A DNA stretch of 64,000 nucleotides from Acanthochlamys bracteata (taxonomy: Eukaryota; Streptophyta; Magnoliopsida; Pandanales; Velloziaceae), in assembly GCA_019914995.1 (NCBI GenBank), contig CM034142.1, forward strand, positions 7,129,513 to 7,193,512, written 5' to 3'. Shown here piece after piece: positions 10,482 to 24,228 of this stretch (position 1 is the first letter of the stretch; every line of letters begins with the position of its first letter). The translations under genes were made by a program, and so were the position numbers. The notes under the pieces were generated by a model, which was not told the origin of the DNA, ran no database searches, and worked only from the letters and a program-made list of their open reading frames with translations.

Positions 10482-11507
10482 GTGGTTCAATGTTAATTTC
10501 ACTCTATAATAGGGATATTATATTTTATAACATTCAAGAAACTAGTAGAAACATCAAAGGGAAAAACTTAAAATATAACTATATGGTCTAAGAAATTCCT
10601 AGTAGAAATATCTCATCTAATTTGTTTATAATATAATTCCTGAACTTCTCATATTTTTTTATTATCTTCAAAGTTTAGCTATCTATAGAAGGTTTCTTTC
10701 CTCTCTATGTTCGTAGATGCTTCAAGAAGATAAGTTGATAGTGATGAATGGAAATATTATGATATGAAGAAAAGTTTAATAAAGTTTTTAATGTCTTCTG
10801 TTGCCCTTATTCTAACATTATATATGGTTTCTTTTTAATAACTAACTAATTCATGTTTGAATAACTTAATTTATGTTTTTAATAATGTATTCTAACACTA
10901 TCTAACTAATATATGTATTAATAACTTAATTTTAGTTAAAAAATGCATCCAAATTTTGCTTGAGAAAGGAAATCTAATAGACAATGCAACAATTATCTTT
11001 GAAATGATGTAAATATAAATGAAGCTTTACTCAAAAATTTCTAACATAATTTATTTTTGAAGAGTTCTATAAAAATAATGAAGAGAACTTTTTTAAATTA
11101 AAAGGCAAAACCTGCAAAAGTGAATGTTTGTCCTGTTTAACTGTGTGGGCCCACGCGCAAAAGTAGGCCCATGGCCTGATTACAGATGAAGAATTGGTGA
11201 TCGTCGTACAAACGGGCTTTTCAAGTGGGTCCTACCAACTCCGAGGAAAAAATCAAAATTTTCATCCTGCGCTTTACTAAACTCAAGCTATCACAATAAC
11301 TTTTTATACAATCAGGAAAAAATGCACGAACTTTTAATTCGAAGAAAAAAACATGTCTGCAGCATGAATTGCTGATCTCAGATTCCTTACGCTATGAACT
11401 AATTTTAGCAACAATTGAAATCTCTTATACCAATCCTCTGGTTTCCTGAAGCCGTCTTTAAATTGCAGGCACCGGCTCAAGACCTGTTATAGTTATATCT
11501 GAACTTG
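10482..11507. other. Spacer between the J-domain and TRIPP-like genes
   Basis: AT-rich spacer, then a GC-richer patch (gtgggcccacgcgc near 11144) and the probable 3' UTR of the minus-strand gene ending at 11508. No coding frame supported. Confidence 0.45.
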
Positions 11508-14500
11508 CTAAACAATTCCTGTAGCATTTTCTGAAGTTGCATAAATCTTCAAAGGCTGCTCTGGCTTATATGTTATACCTGACAATGGATAAAGCCATTT
11601 GTTGTGTCAACTTCAGCGTTTGATTTCGTAACTAATTTAGGTTTACAACCGTTTTCATTTAAGATTCCAACAACTAGAAACATTAATACTGCAGTAACGT
11701 GAAATAGAACATTAGCATGTCTATATACAACGTACCTTTCTCTTTAACTGCTATCTGTAGAGTATCTAGCGTGATGATGCCATCTGTCAAAGGAAGTAAT
11801 TCAAGCTTGACGGTGGCACTAGAATGTGCTGGGACGCATCTGTTAACTCACAGAAATCAATCAAAACGATTATTACTTATGTCATATAATATATCATAGT
11901 CAAATCAGATAGAGACCCAGTCAAGAAGTTACCCTAAGGGAACTGTACTCTGCAGCCAAAGATGCGTGCAACCCAAATTGGTATTGGAGATAATATCAGG
12001 TGCTGTCCCAGTGCGTTGTCCAAGAGAAATTGATCTGATTCCGCTATTAGTACCCTCTTTTTGAGTTTCGTTTGCATAAGGCATTGAACTTAGCCTTCGA
12101 ATGCCAGCTACCCGTTTCTCTGTACCAACTTTTCCCATTTCTGGGAAACTAGCAAAGGGTCCTATTTGGGACTTTGGTGATGAGGTTAATGATACCACTG
12201 AAGGTGGTGAAGTGGATGATACGGGCGCGAGAACGGTCAACGTTAGATCTTCAGATGTCAAATTTGAAGCTTGGAGTCTTAATACCTGCAATTCATGAAG
12301 GGAACCCTGTCTGAACACTATAGGACGTCGTCAAACTTTTACTTTTGTTTGTGCAATATAGATTGGTGGACAACAGCTCCAAAGAAGTGATGAATAACCT
12401 GTACTGGAAGTTGAGGAACTATCGCATTAGGACCAATAGTATGTTCTGTCGGTTCTGATGCCACTGAAATCAAAAGATCCCTTGTAACCCGTGGTCGCCA
12501 AGATGTTCGCTTCTTAAAGAACAATTTTGACTCTGTTGTAATAAGAATAACAGATCAATTATAAGTTTGGCAAACTTTGACAATTTTTCAATTAATCTGG
12601 AATCCAATCAATTACCAGTATAGTTACATCGACAAGACACCAAAACTGCAAATTGGTCAGCACCAGTTGAAGGCCTGGACTCTTCCTTGAGCACATGTAA
12701 TGCTAGAGAATTTGCTCCTTCATGAGCCTTCATACTTTTACCCATGGTCGTTGCAGGTTTAAGAACGAAAGAATGTTCCTCTCCTCTTCTGCAGAAAGTA
12801 ATCAATGAACTTATTGCCCGTTGGAGAGAGTAAATTGTGCTCAAAACATTCCGTCTTTGCTGATGCTTCAGCACCAATCCAATGACTGCTCAAATACTTT
12901 TACCAAAATAAGAGAATAAAAACTTATTTTGCAGCTAAGCTTCTAAGTCCAATGGATATTTATTTTTTTCTTTAATGCATCGAGCATTGTAAATATTCTG
13001 CACCAAGAAAACAGATAGACGAGTACAACTGATATTTTATAACCCTTTATTGGAGAAGAAGAAAAGATATAAAAAATGCTACCACAGTAAGCTGAAAATA
13101 AGCAGATCTTATCAAACCTGAGGGGAAGATCTGGTAAGTTGTGAGAATTCCCTGTCTCAATGCTTGAAATAGGAAGAGACAAGGACTGGCCATTTTTTGA
13201 TGCTTCCTCAAAGATAATAGTTATCGCATCCACATATATTATGATATCAGGTAAATGGGCTGGAGAAATATTCTGCAATCCAAAAAAGATTTCGTTGGTA
13301 CCAATCACTTGCAATGTCTAGCAGTTATGTTAAAATAGTACATATATGTACAAACAATGCAAAGAATTTAGACAACACTTCATGTTTTCGTAACTGTAAA
13401 ATCGGGTAAGCACCTTCACTTGAACACAAAGGAGATCTTCAGTGGCACACTCTGCTGCAAATGAATGGATTTTCAGAGATTGAACAATTTCAAAACGTCT
13501 TCTCCATCTCCTACCAGGTAAATAAATTCCTTGTAGACCACAATGAACGGAAAAACGTTGTGGCTCCAAAGAAACACCGCGGAAAGAAAGAAGTTTGTTG
13601 CTCTCTCTGTCTTGATTTCTCCTCAATTTCTCGGGTGAGTAGCGCTGAACATCATCAATGTCAAAGGCAGGCCTAAGACTAGAAGGGCCAGCAGTAGTAG
13701 AAGATGGTATACTTGCTTCAGGAAGCGAAGGCATTGAGTAACTTCTAAAGTGACCAAAAGAAAATATTTGTGAAGCAGAAGATGAAGATGTAGACCTTTG
13801 GTGAGCAATGCTTACACCAGAAGTAGAAGCTACAGGGGGTGAGGATGATAATGGACGAGGAGGTAGCGCACGATCTAGAGGGAGCAACCAATTGAGCAGT
13901 TCATGGCAAGGATCCTCAAGATTTGAACCAAGAAAGTGGTCGCTTTCATCAGAAGATATATCATAACGTTGATACTTCTCAAACTGAAGAACTTCAAGAA
14001 CAGAATCCCTTGTCTTTACTATACCAACATTCACTTGTAAAAGAACCTGCATCCTTCCACCAGATAAACGAGAGAAAACAATCAATAAGCTTTGAGTTAT
14101 TTCATGGTCAGAATAACTTAGTGCATAGATTTCAATTATCAAACTCAAAATCTTAAACATTAAAGAGGCACATGCAATTCAAGTACAGGTGCATGAATGT
14201 TTATCACAAGCTTGAGCTCAAATTTCTAGCTAACTGCCTCAATAAAAATGGTAAATTTCTCAATAGTTTTGATGAGCAGCATCGTCATCTTCAATTGTAC
14301 ATTATTCCCAATCTTATAGTGTAAGCTAAAGATGAGGATTCGGAAACTACTTGTGAGCACAGTGCCATTTGGCATTTCTTCTTCAAATACTACTGCAAGA
14401 TTATGAAAAATAAGATAAAAGACAATATAACAAGAGTACGGTAGCAAGCCGTAGAATAATTAAGCCAAATGTTGGAACTCGTGTACATACGAATTACTTA

Positions 14501-15633
14501 GCAAGAAAAGCTTTATGCATACCACTATGTCACCATTGCATAAAGAATAGCACGTAGCAGTATTCCTAGCAACACCACTGGACGTCCTGCCATCAAAACT
14601 TCCTCTGTCAACAACTGCATTAATAACATTATTTTTTGAAATCTGTGTTTGACCTTCATTCTCCGACTGATTTTCACTTGTTGCTGACTTTTCGTTTCTC
14701 TTAGACCAAAGTGGTTCATCAGATCCTGCTACTCTAACAAAGAAGTTTGACTTTCTAAACTTTTCCAGAAGTATTTCAGTTTGATGTTTATGATCCTCCA
14801 TCTGAAGGATATTTCTGGTAGCAGAGATATCCTCATGATGGTCATTAGAGGCAGCAACTGAAGCCTCTTTTCTATTCTCTTCTCCTCCATGACCATTTCT
14901 TTCCTCATTTAAATCACCGGTAATACCTTGCCCATTCAGAGAATTAAGTTTATCACTTGAGCTCTTTTTACCATTCTGCAATGAAGCACCGTTTCTGGAC
15001 ATAACCGCTGCCACTTTAAACGGCGTTATAGCTTCTGTATATTGTTTAGATGCTGACAAGCATACCAATATGTGAAGTTGTTCTCCTGGAAGAAAACAAT
15101 AGATCATTGTCAACAAAATGAAGAATTTGAAAATAATGGCTGCAATTGCAGAATACTAAGACTACCCACCAGGAAAAACAAATGATCGGTCCATGTATTG
15201 AAGCTCTTGTATACTTGATGCATCCGTCCAGCTATCCGGAAGCTCCTCTACAAGTAAACGTTAGGTGAAAAACAACGACAAACTCACTGATCAGTTCCTC
15301 TAAACTTTAATTTTAACTTCAATCTAGTATTACACAAATCGAAAATAAGCAAGAGCTAAAAAATGAAAACCTACTGCAAGGGATTGTTATCCATCCTTCA
15401 TCTTCTGTAACATCAGTGTGTTCTCCACTGGGGATCCGGTTCATCGAGGTTGACCCGTTTCCCTCATCACTATCCCTATCATCCTCACTGCCCGAAGAAT
15501 TCAAGTAATGATCTTCTGCAATAAGGCCTTCCAATGTAGTAGTAACTGGGTGCACATTCTTCGGAGCTTCACTTTCAGGAACCCTCGGTAGATCCGAAGT
15601 CGCGGTATGCATTGGCCGCAACAGAAAACTCAT
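11508..15633 (-). CDS. TRIPP-like protein (plant TRAPPII-associated trafficking factor)
   Basis: Eleven coding exons on the minus strand: 15633-15375, 15247-15170, 15085-14534, 14392-14361, 14046-13414, 13272-13118, 12788-12616, 12532-12399, 12285-11933, 11839-11736 and 11578-11508. Together they make 2,544 bp, 847 residues, with phases that all agree. The 32-nt fourth exon uses weak donors and is the least certain junction. The start MSFLLRPMHTATSDLPRVPE, then TLEGLIAEDHY, and the beta-rich C-terminal half (LTLTVLAPVS, SATVKLELLPLTDGIITLDT) agree with my recollection of Arabidopsis At3g17900, the TRAPP-Interacting Plant Protein. That protein belongs to the TRAPPII complex, which activates Rab-A GTPases at the trans-Golgi network during secretion and cytokinesis. 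I see no catalytic motif; a tethering or scaffold role is inferred. Residues 90-300 are low-complexity and acidic. Confidence 0.75.
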
Positions 15634-16330
15634 CGCTCAAATTTCACTACCTGGAAATTCACCAAGGAAACTCAGTAACCGTCAACCACATTCTAATACC
15701 AATGTTCTAAATCAAGACCCAAAACAAATATCAGAGTGGTGCCAATAAAAAAGCAATCTTTCTCTACTGAATGAAAAATGGTTCTAATCAACGCAGCGAA
15801 CACCTGAAACTAGTCTATCAGGAAAGAAACTCGACAGAAACTAATAAAAATCTTATTTTTTCGATAATAAGCAACAAATTGAGCTAGCTGGAGATTCATC
15901 AACTATCCATATATGTAATACCAAAACAAGCTCAGAGTGCTAGTAATTTCTTGAGTCAACAGAAACTAATAAAAATTCAATCTTTTCTATACTGATAAAC
16001 AAATTGAATTCAGATTCTTATTATTTCGAAACCAACCCAGTATACCAATTAAACCAAAAATCTGATTTCCATATTCCCCAACATCACCCGACAGTAAACA
16101 TGTAGGAATCAGCAAAGAATACCATCACAAACATTCCATATCTGTTCCAAAAAAAAATATATATATATATACAACTAATAAAAGGTAAGAGGAAAACCAA
16201 CAAAAGGTTTCCCACTGCTCGATAGAAAGAAGAAATTTCCACCGATCATACCTTGAACTTTTGAAGTCGAAAAACACTAGAATCGAACAGAATTAGATTG
16301 CAATATAGATCGAGAAAGAAAAACACAGAG
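15634..16330 (-). other. 5' UTR with leader intron of the TRIPP-like gene
   Basis: Just upstream of the ATG the minus strand reads a 3' splice site (tttccag|gtagtgaaa), and a plausible donor (gttcaag|gtatgatcgg) lies near 16250. A leader intron of about 600 bp is therefore likely. No coding content. Confidence 0.45.
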
Positions 16331-19204
16331 AAAATGTAGTTGATGAAAACCAAAAACAAAGGAAAAAAAGTCCAAGCACAATAAAGCCCAAAGGCTATTA
16401 ATAATTGTCATGCACCATTGTATATAACATGAGATTATGCGCTTATTGGGTATTGGCCCAATAAACTCTTTGGGAAGAAAATTTCTCCTTTTTGTTGTTA
16501 TTATAGAAACAAATAACTTAGTGAACGTGTGGTTTTACATTTCTACTTCTTTTAATTTTAATTTTTTATTTCATATTTTTATAAATTTTGTATAATATTT
16601 ATAAAGTTATAAAAATTTTAAAATATTATTTTAATTTTTTTAAAATATAAAATATCTTTCAAAAAAATAATATAATTTTCAAGCACTCCCAAAATTTTGG
16701 TTTTGTTTTCAAATAATATTACAAATATTCTCTTGGTTATATTATAGAGATGAAATGAAATACATGCCTTCCTAGTGAATGTTAATAACATTGAACAAGT
16801 GGATTTGAAAAAACGAGTACAAATTTGAGTAGCCATGAGAATGCCAAATAAACACTTGTATAAAGCTAGTATTACACATTACACTACACTAGATATTAAT
16901 TGTAAAGACCAGCAACACTTCAGACACATAACAAATGACAACTTCCTGATTTTATGTATTCCAAACAAAAGCAGCAACAATCCACTACAATTCTGCATGA
17001 AGACATCTTGATTACATAAGTACTCAACAGACATGGCATAGCCTTAGCTTCAAGCATGAACTCGCCAGCACCACTGTTTCTGCAGAAGAAGATTACCTAC
17101 TGCATTGACAGCTTCAAAAGCTTCTTATCCACCACATTTCAAAGATAGAAAGGCCTCACCTCCGAAGCACTTTAAATTTTGCTAACATATTCATACATGC
17201 TAGAAGCTATACTGATTTGTAAATACGATACATGTACACATCCATAACAAAATTTGTAGCTGCACCCGACAGCAATGAAGCACTCATGCCAAACTCTGAC
17301 AGAAAAAGAAATCTTAACAGAAGCGCATGAAATTGAAAACATTGGTCATGTAGCTAATCAAAGAGGACAAGGAAGATCAAGATCTGGGTTTCTATCACTT
17401 CTAAAAACTAGCTTAAGATACCAGTTCACCATTGCACAGAACGAGAGTGGAGCATATACAAGTCCAAATTGCTCTCCAAAAGAAATTATGGATGGTCTGC
17501 TACCACATAGGGCAGAAAAGAAAGGGGATATAAGCAAACACATCCGAACCCTAAAGGCAACTGTTTTAGATATTTTAGAAACCACAGAGAAGAGGATAAA
17601 GGGGTAAAAGATTGTAACAACGGGTACATCAAAATACAGTGAAGAGAGTTCATTTCTAGACATGAAAATAAATTTATTACTAGTCAAATTTTGTTGGAAG
17701 ATTAAGCACATGTCTAGTCATAGGTCGTGCCTCGAGGTTGAGAATTTGAGCAGACTTCTCAAAGCACAGTATGCCGCTAGAGATGCATTGAATCTTCAAC
17801 AAAAGTTTAACAAGAATGACTGAAGTATATTGAATGTAAGTCAAGAACTAGAGACAAAGACGAAAGCTAAATGTGTGCAAGTTTGGAATGTCAAAAAATG
17901 AATCAAGTAACAATCTACAAAAAGAAAAGCTCCAAAGTAATCCAGTGCAGTAACAAAGCAAACGAGGGGCAGCGAAGAGCCTAACTGTATTTTCATTACT
18001 TATAAACTTACAAGTTAAAAACTGTCGCCAATAAGGGCAGAAAAGCAGTTCCTGAAACCTAAGGAAAAATTCAGGGGCATGCAATGTTCAAAAAAAAAAG
18101 AACTTCAAAAAGCTATGTTATGACCGAAAAGGACAAAAAGAAGTACATTTTGGGGCAAGTCTCCTTAAAAACACAAAGAAAGAAAGAAAGAAAAATTCAA
18201 AATCAGAAGCCAAGAACAAAACAATTACTACAAACAATCTAATCAATCTAAACTCACCATAAAATGACAAGCCTTAAATCCATGTTCTTCTAAATATAAG
18301 TAGAATTTTGGGTAAAGTTTCCTTTATGTATGTGTCAGTATGGCAATGAACGGATGAGACGGGAAATCAATAGCGCTCTTCACTGCAACCCTATGTCTTC
18401 TCATGAATGTCAATAAGAAGACACATTTCTAGAAACGCACCCAGTATGATTCATAATTAATTTCCATACAAGTGAACACCTCACATTATGGGAAGTAAAC
18501 CCAATTAGAAGAACACTAGAATTATAGGAAACATACGAGAAGAGCTCGAATTGTAAGTTCAGGAAAGCTACTTGGATGAGTTGCTGAAATGACTGATCAT
18601 AGGCAATAGAACAACCTTTGGTCTGTAGCTGCTAGGAGTTCCATTAATTATGTCCAAGCATGCTCACATTTGTGCAAAAAGAATCTCAAGACAGCAGGAT
18701 CAGAGGATTTACATCCATGTTAGCTGTATCCGTGACAGAGAGCTGATAAGCAAAGTGTCCAGTGATCAAGAAAACTGCAGTTAACATATGAGGTTACACA
18801 AAGTTGAAGATGACAGTGTCTGAAAAGATATTTCTGTTACATATCATGGATAGTGAATCAGTTAAAGAGAGAGAATGTAACACGAAGTCACAAGGATCAT
18901 TGATACATTTGAAAAAATAGAAAGGAAAGAACCTACAAGTCTAGGATATCATGAGCATACAGATTCACCACATCTGATCAGTTTAGCATATTACTGAAAG
19001 CCATGACAGGTAGCGGTACGATTCCATTGGAATTCTAGGATTTACATCCTTCCTCTCTAGAAATTGTAGTAAGGTGCCTAGAGGTAGATAGAGAGGGGAG
19101 ACTCTGGAGACAAAAGGAAGGAGTGGAAGAAAAAGAAAAAAATCTCAGGAACTAAGCAGAAAACAGCCTGTCAAGAGTTGAGATATATTGTGTTTAGCAA
19201 TATA
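16331..19204. other. Long spacer, probably including the 3' UTR of the KH gene
   Basis: A 2.9 kb stretch without a recognisable protein. An AT-rich block (16540-16700) is followed by mid-GC sequence on the 3' side of the KH-domain gene, which may hold a long or spliced 3' UTR. A run of aaag repeats is at 18171-18194. A 110-codon plus-strand frame at 17275-17607 overlaps a similar-sized minus-strand frame and has no known motif. Confidence 0.4.
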
Positions 19205-22200
19205 TCAAGTTGACATGATAAAGGCCTGGATCAAATTCTCAGCAGAACGCTTCTGTTCAGGGGTTCCAGAAATCTGTGCGATGCGTTCTAAACGATTTTG
19301 TTTTGAGTCAACAATTTCAATACGAGCACCCGAGATCTGCATGTAAAGATAGAAAATGTAAGTAACAAAATTGCAACAACCCCAGTTAACTTCAATGATC
19401 AAGAAGGTTTATCTGCATTAAAGGTACTAATACAGCATTTAATCACAAACAGAGAAATGGAAAATTCCTCGCCAGTCAAGAAGTATGCCGAATTCGCAGA
19501 TGTATCGACAGGCTTGGATAATATCATAAAACATTCAATGCAGGATGACGTACTAAAAGTTACAAAATGCTGCTAACAGTTGCATTATCTAAAACACTGC
19601 TTACAAGGAACGAATTAAAATGTGCAAAAATGATTTCTGTGTTACCAACCTTTTGAATGTTTTCAAGATTTGCTCCACCTTTTCCCAAGACTTTAGTAAC
19701 AGCATTCGCAGGAATCAACATCTCAAAGAACGCTGGCAATCTGCACAAGCATATTAGATTACAAATTAAGACGTAATTAACAGATTTAGCTCTTAGATAG
19801 GCCATTACCACACAACACTCTTGCCTAAAGTGTGCAAAGTATTTAAATCAATCTGGCATTATTCTTTATGATGTAGAAATAAGTTTCAGAAGGTGGAATA
19901 ATCTACTTAAACATGCTCATAACCTTAAGACCTTAACCTTTTTCCAAAATATGCTTAAGACTTTAGCTTCCACCACAAAGTAATGAATACATTCATTCCT
20001 CTTCTCTCTTCATCATCTTCATTATTCTGCAATTCAATAGACCTTCCCAACTGAAAGGACCTCTGACATCTAAAGTATTGCAATGACTTTCTGAAAATTT
20101 TGTGGATATGATAAAAATCACATATGTCATAACCTAAATATAAAGTGTGAGGGAATATAATCAAAACGTTTAATCCTAGAGTCCTATTCAGTGTCACAAA
20201 CAATTCCCTGGTCTTGGTTTGCCAAGATAAACTAATTGCTATTATACCTTCATCTTCTATCACAAATAGCTCCTTTGTTTGAATCAGGTCATATAACTAG
20301 TATCTTAGGAAGGTGTTAATCCAGCTGCCAGTATGCCCAGTTACATGCATGCACAATTGAGATACGCAGAAAGAGTAACAGTTGTTTCACTGCATTAACA
20401 ATGTCAATAGCCATACCCTCCGAATGACTTGGACGAGTAAGTGGGGACTGAGCTATAAACGGAAGATATCGATCCATAACCACTCTCTCCGGCCTACGTG
20501 ATTAGGGATAACATGTATGTCAGAAGGAGAATGATGAAGTTTTAAATGCACTTGTAAACAAAAGCTAAAAGAAATAGCCAAAGATGAGCCCCCACCTGCA
20601 ATGAACTGTACCCATAGAGGTTGCTTGCAGAAAATGCTCCAACTCTACCAGAATCAACTCTCTGATCATACCCCAGGGCTGAAACTGGCGGCAGAGCTGA
20701 TAGTACTGAAGGGACTGACAGACCACCAGAATAAGCAGACTCAGCTTTTGTTGGAGCATTGTTAATACCTTCCTTTTCTCTTAAAGCCTCTTCGCGAAGT
20801 CTTACAACAATTTGCGCGAGAGCATCTCTGACATGAATGACCTCTCCAGATACCTAGTTCCAAGCCAAAGAAAAAAAAGAATGAGCTAACATAACACCAT
20901 AACTAAATGAATAAGTGAACAGGGCATGAAAATTTTAAGCTCCCATTACCTCCACTAGTTCATCGCTGGGGGAAGCACACTTTGGCTTTTCACCTTTAGA
21001 TATCCGAATGTCAGCCTTTGTCTTCTTACGCATGTCATTTATTATCGACCCACCCTTGCCAATAAGGGATCCAATAACCTTAGAGGGTACAAGGAGTCGA
21101 ATATTTACTCTTTCCTCATCCTCATCATTAATCTTGGTCTGAAGCAGCAAAACAGCCTCCACTGCAGCTGATTTATGATCTTCCGTAGACTTCACAAAAT
21201 CATGCACAAAGGTAAGGACAAAAAAACATTCGATGGATTAACAGTAAAGAAACTGGCCCAAATAAAGCCCACCATAGAACTAACCTCAGCGGAGGTGACA
21301 GTAATGATACACTCTCTGTCATCCTTTGTATCCTTTTTATCATCAACATCAACACTTGCTCCACTGGATTGTCTTATGGCTTTGATAGTACTTCCTCCCT
21401 TGCCAATAACCCGTCCAATTTTTCCAGAAGGACACAATACTCTCACTATCAATTCCTCTGATCGGCGTGGGCCACCATATCCAGGAATAACGGGCAAGCC
21501 CGACGGGTATATTGACCATGCACTAGCATTTTCATCAATTCCAGGAAGGTCAGGGGCATGAGGTGCTGCACCAATAAGTGGAGCCACAGATCTTGCAGAA
21601 GAAACAGTTGTCTCTGCGCCAGGGTAAAATCCAGCAGCAGGGTACATAGAAACATCTGAAGGAATAATTATGCTTGGAGAAGGCTCTGAAACAGATGTAT
21701 CAAGAGAAACTTCCTCTTTTGGAGGAAATTTGAACATGATAGCAGAAACTGCATAAAGTGCTTTTCTAACTTCTTCATCAATGCCAGTAATCTGTATAAT
21801 AAGAAAAAAACATTAAGGAACCATAGCATTCAAAGAACAGGAGTAGGTAGGTGAAACTTGGAATGAGGTCCATCACCCAAAGACTTGCTAATGAAAAAGT
21901 AGCAAGCCAAAGAGCACAACATATGACTAAGAACCAAGAGTAGAGATTTGCTTTGAACAAGGAACTATCAATAAGGCTATCGAGCAGAGAAAAACGAACA
22001 AGCTCACATTAGCAGCCACATACTGTCTTTGGAATCATCATAGATAAGAAAGAGTAACTCACACAGACAAAATTGTCAAAATCCATTGCACATGAGTGAG
22101 TTGCGTCCTTAGGGTCCTTTGGGCTGACCTTGATCTCTGCACCTATCTGAGATCGAAGCCTTTTTATCGTAGTACCAGATTTTCCTATAACAAGTGCAGC

Positions 22201-22638
22201 CTGGCTAGCCGGTACAAGAATGAGTGCCTCTTCCTCATGCATCTTCTGACCATCTCTCGACATTTCAACAGCATTCACAATAGCAGCATGCACCTTGAGC
22301 AAAGCATCTTGTGCAGCACACAGAGGTTCTGTGCCTTCCTCATCAACATCAATAGAATCCTTGTCATATACATGGCAGTATATAGTAATAACCCTCTTAT
22401 CTGAGCCAGGATAAGGATCAACAATCTTGACCCTAGCATTGGTCTCTTGTCTAATGGAATTGATCACTTTACCACCTTTACCAATCACACTACCAATAAG
22501 TTTATCAGGGCAGAGAATGCGGTAAACGACCAAAACCTCATCTTTCGACTTCTCCTTGTTAAATAATTGCCTCTTTAGGCTCCTTTCTCCATGATAATCA
22601 TCTCTGGGATGTCGAGGCCTCTTTCCAGTCTCCCTCAT
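19205..22638 (-). CDS. Five-KH-domain RNA-binding protein (HEN4/RCF3-like family)
   Basis: Seven coding exons: 22638-22063, 21791-21285, 21189-20950, 20853-20596, 20493-20417, 19740-19650 and 19336-19205. The total is 626 residues with consistent phases. Five KH domains each keep a GxxG RNA-binding loop: KH1 LIGSVIGKGGKVINSIRQ, KH2 ALVIGKSGTTIKRLRSQ, KH3 IGRVIGKGGSTIKAIRQ, KH4 VIGSLIGKGGSIINDMRK and KH5 TKVLGKGGANLENIQK, the last interrupted by an intron. The N-terminus RETGKRPRHPRDD is basic and may be a nuclear signal. This is the plant poly(C)-binding-like group (Arabidopsis At4g18375/At2g22600, relatives of RCF3 and HEN4), which acts in pre-mRNA splicing, 3' processing and stress gene control. 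The exact target is unknown. Start ATG chosen because it follows a leader-intron acceptor and the homology starts there. Confidence 0.9.
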
Positions 22639-24228
22639 CTTGAGATGCAAGTAAACTTTAACTGGAATCAACAGAAAAGGGAAAAAGATTATACAACAAC
22701 TTGAAGCACCGTACAAATTCAAACCAAGTCAAATCTTTAGCATTACAATTACCCAGAAATATATATAGAAAATAAAATTGAAATTTTCTGTAGCAGAACT
22801 TTGAGTCATGGAATTTATATGATTGGGCTTATAATACCACCTCATATTCAAACCAAGATAAAAACTTTACAGCATATTACAAATCCAAGTAACATATATC
22901 ATCAAAAAGATAATCAAAACCAGGATCAAAATTCAACCTGAATTAGCTATTAAAAAAAAAAAAGAAAAGAAGAAAACCCCAAACTCAAACCTTACCAACT
23001 AATCAAAGAACGCCAAAATTAAAACCTTCCACAGCACAAAAGCACGACATAAACCTGATTGTAATTTAGGGTTTTGTTACTGTTTTTCGATCGAAGGAGG
23101 AGGAAGAGAGATGAAGAAAGAAGTAACAAAAACAATAATAAAACCCGCAACCCGTGAAGGAGAGATGAATAGCTTTAACGGGTCCTTGTCAACGGGTCTT
23201 GTTTGAACTATCGGGTACCCGTTTGGTGCTCTTCAATTGAACCAAGAACTAAACTCATCAGATACGCATTAAAGAATCTCTCACATTCGTTTGTTATTAT
23301 TCACATTCTTTGTTGGACGATTTTGTTTAGCAAATTTATATCAACAAACTCTCGTTAGATTTAGAAGTTGATCGATAATTCAGTGAGTAAATGAGCCTGT
23401 AATATTTTTCAGATGGATATGAACACATATTGCGGTCTTGGATTATCTACCTGAACTCGTCTTCTCCATGGCATTCTATATGCTAAAAATCTGTCGAGCA
23501 CATATTCTGAATTGACATGTCTACCCAAGTGATCTGGACTGCCCTCTAATTAAAATCTGCATCTCATGAATTGCTGCTGTTGTCATTAGCATTGAAATCT
23601 TTTTCTTCTCTGATATCTTATGAGCACCAGTGAAGAAAAAGAATTCTTATAACTTACACTAGTGTTGATCATGGATAATTCTTATATAGCAGTAAATGTA
23701 TAGAGTGATCATGTTGTCGATAATCAGGAAAATGCAATACCTTTAGTTTGCTGTCGTCCATGTAGATGAATAAATTCCTTCAACAGTACACATATTGTTA
23801 ACTGATGTGAGATGAAATGTTTCAGGTTTAGATTTAACTGACAAGAACATGTCAGGAATTTTTAAGTTTCAGAAACGAGAAAAAATTGTTAGTAACCATA
23901 CCGACTTGGTAAGTTCAATTATGTTTGCTCAATTTGAAGAACTGATACATCAACTTTTGATTGATACAAGGAAAAAATATATCATAGTTCAAATTTCAAT
24001 CAGAGAGTGAACTGCTCAACAAACCCTCTCATGAATGTCTTCAAGAAACGAGAAAAAATATCCTACTGATGTCAAACGCATTCAGATTTTTAGTTCCGAA
24101 ACCAAGATCTTCTCTGTGTACGAGTCCCAACATAAAAAATTCAACAGATTGCTGAACAAGAAACCGAATCTCAAAAAAGAAATGATGTAAAATTTGAGCA
24201 ACCGAGAAAAAGTTTTGAAGGCCTTCAA
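22639..24228. other. KH-gene 5' UTR (with leader intron) and spacer
   Basis: On the minus strand a 3' splice site (gattccag) lies 25 bp before the KH start codon and a good donor (ttg|gtaaggtttg) is near 22996, suggesting a 5' UTR intron of about 335 bp. The promoter lies around 23100-23350. The rest, to the stop codon of the CCCH gene, is non-coding and partly its 3' UTR. Confidence 0.45.

Noticed and set aside
17275..17711. Overlapping plus and minus frames of 110 and 117 codons
   Set aside because: No motif, no splice context, and they lie in the likely 3' flank of the KH gene.
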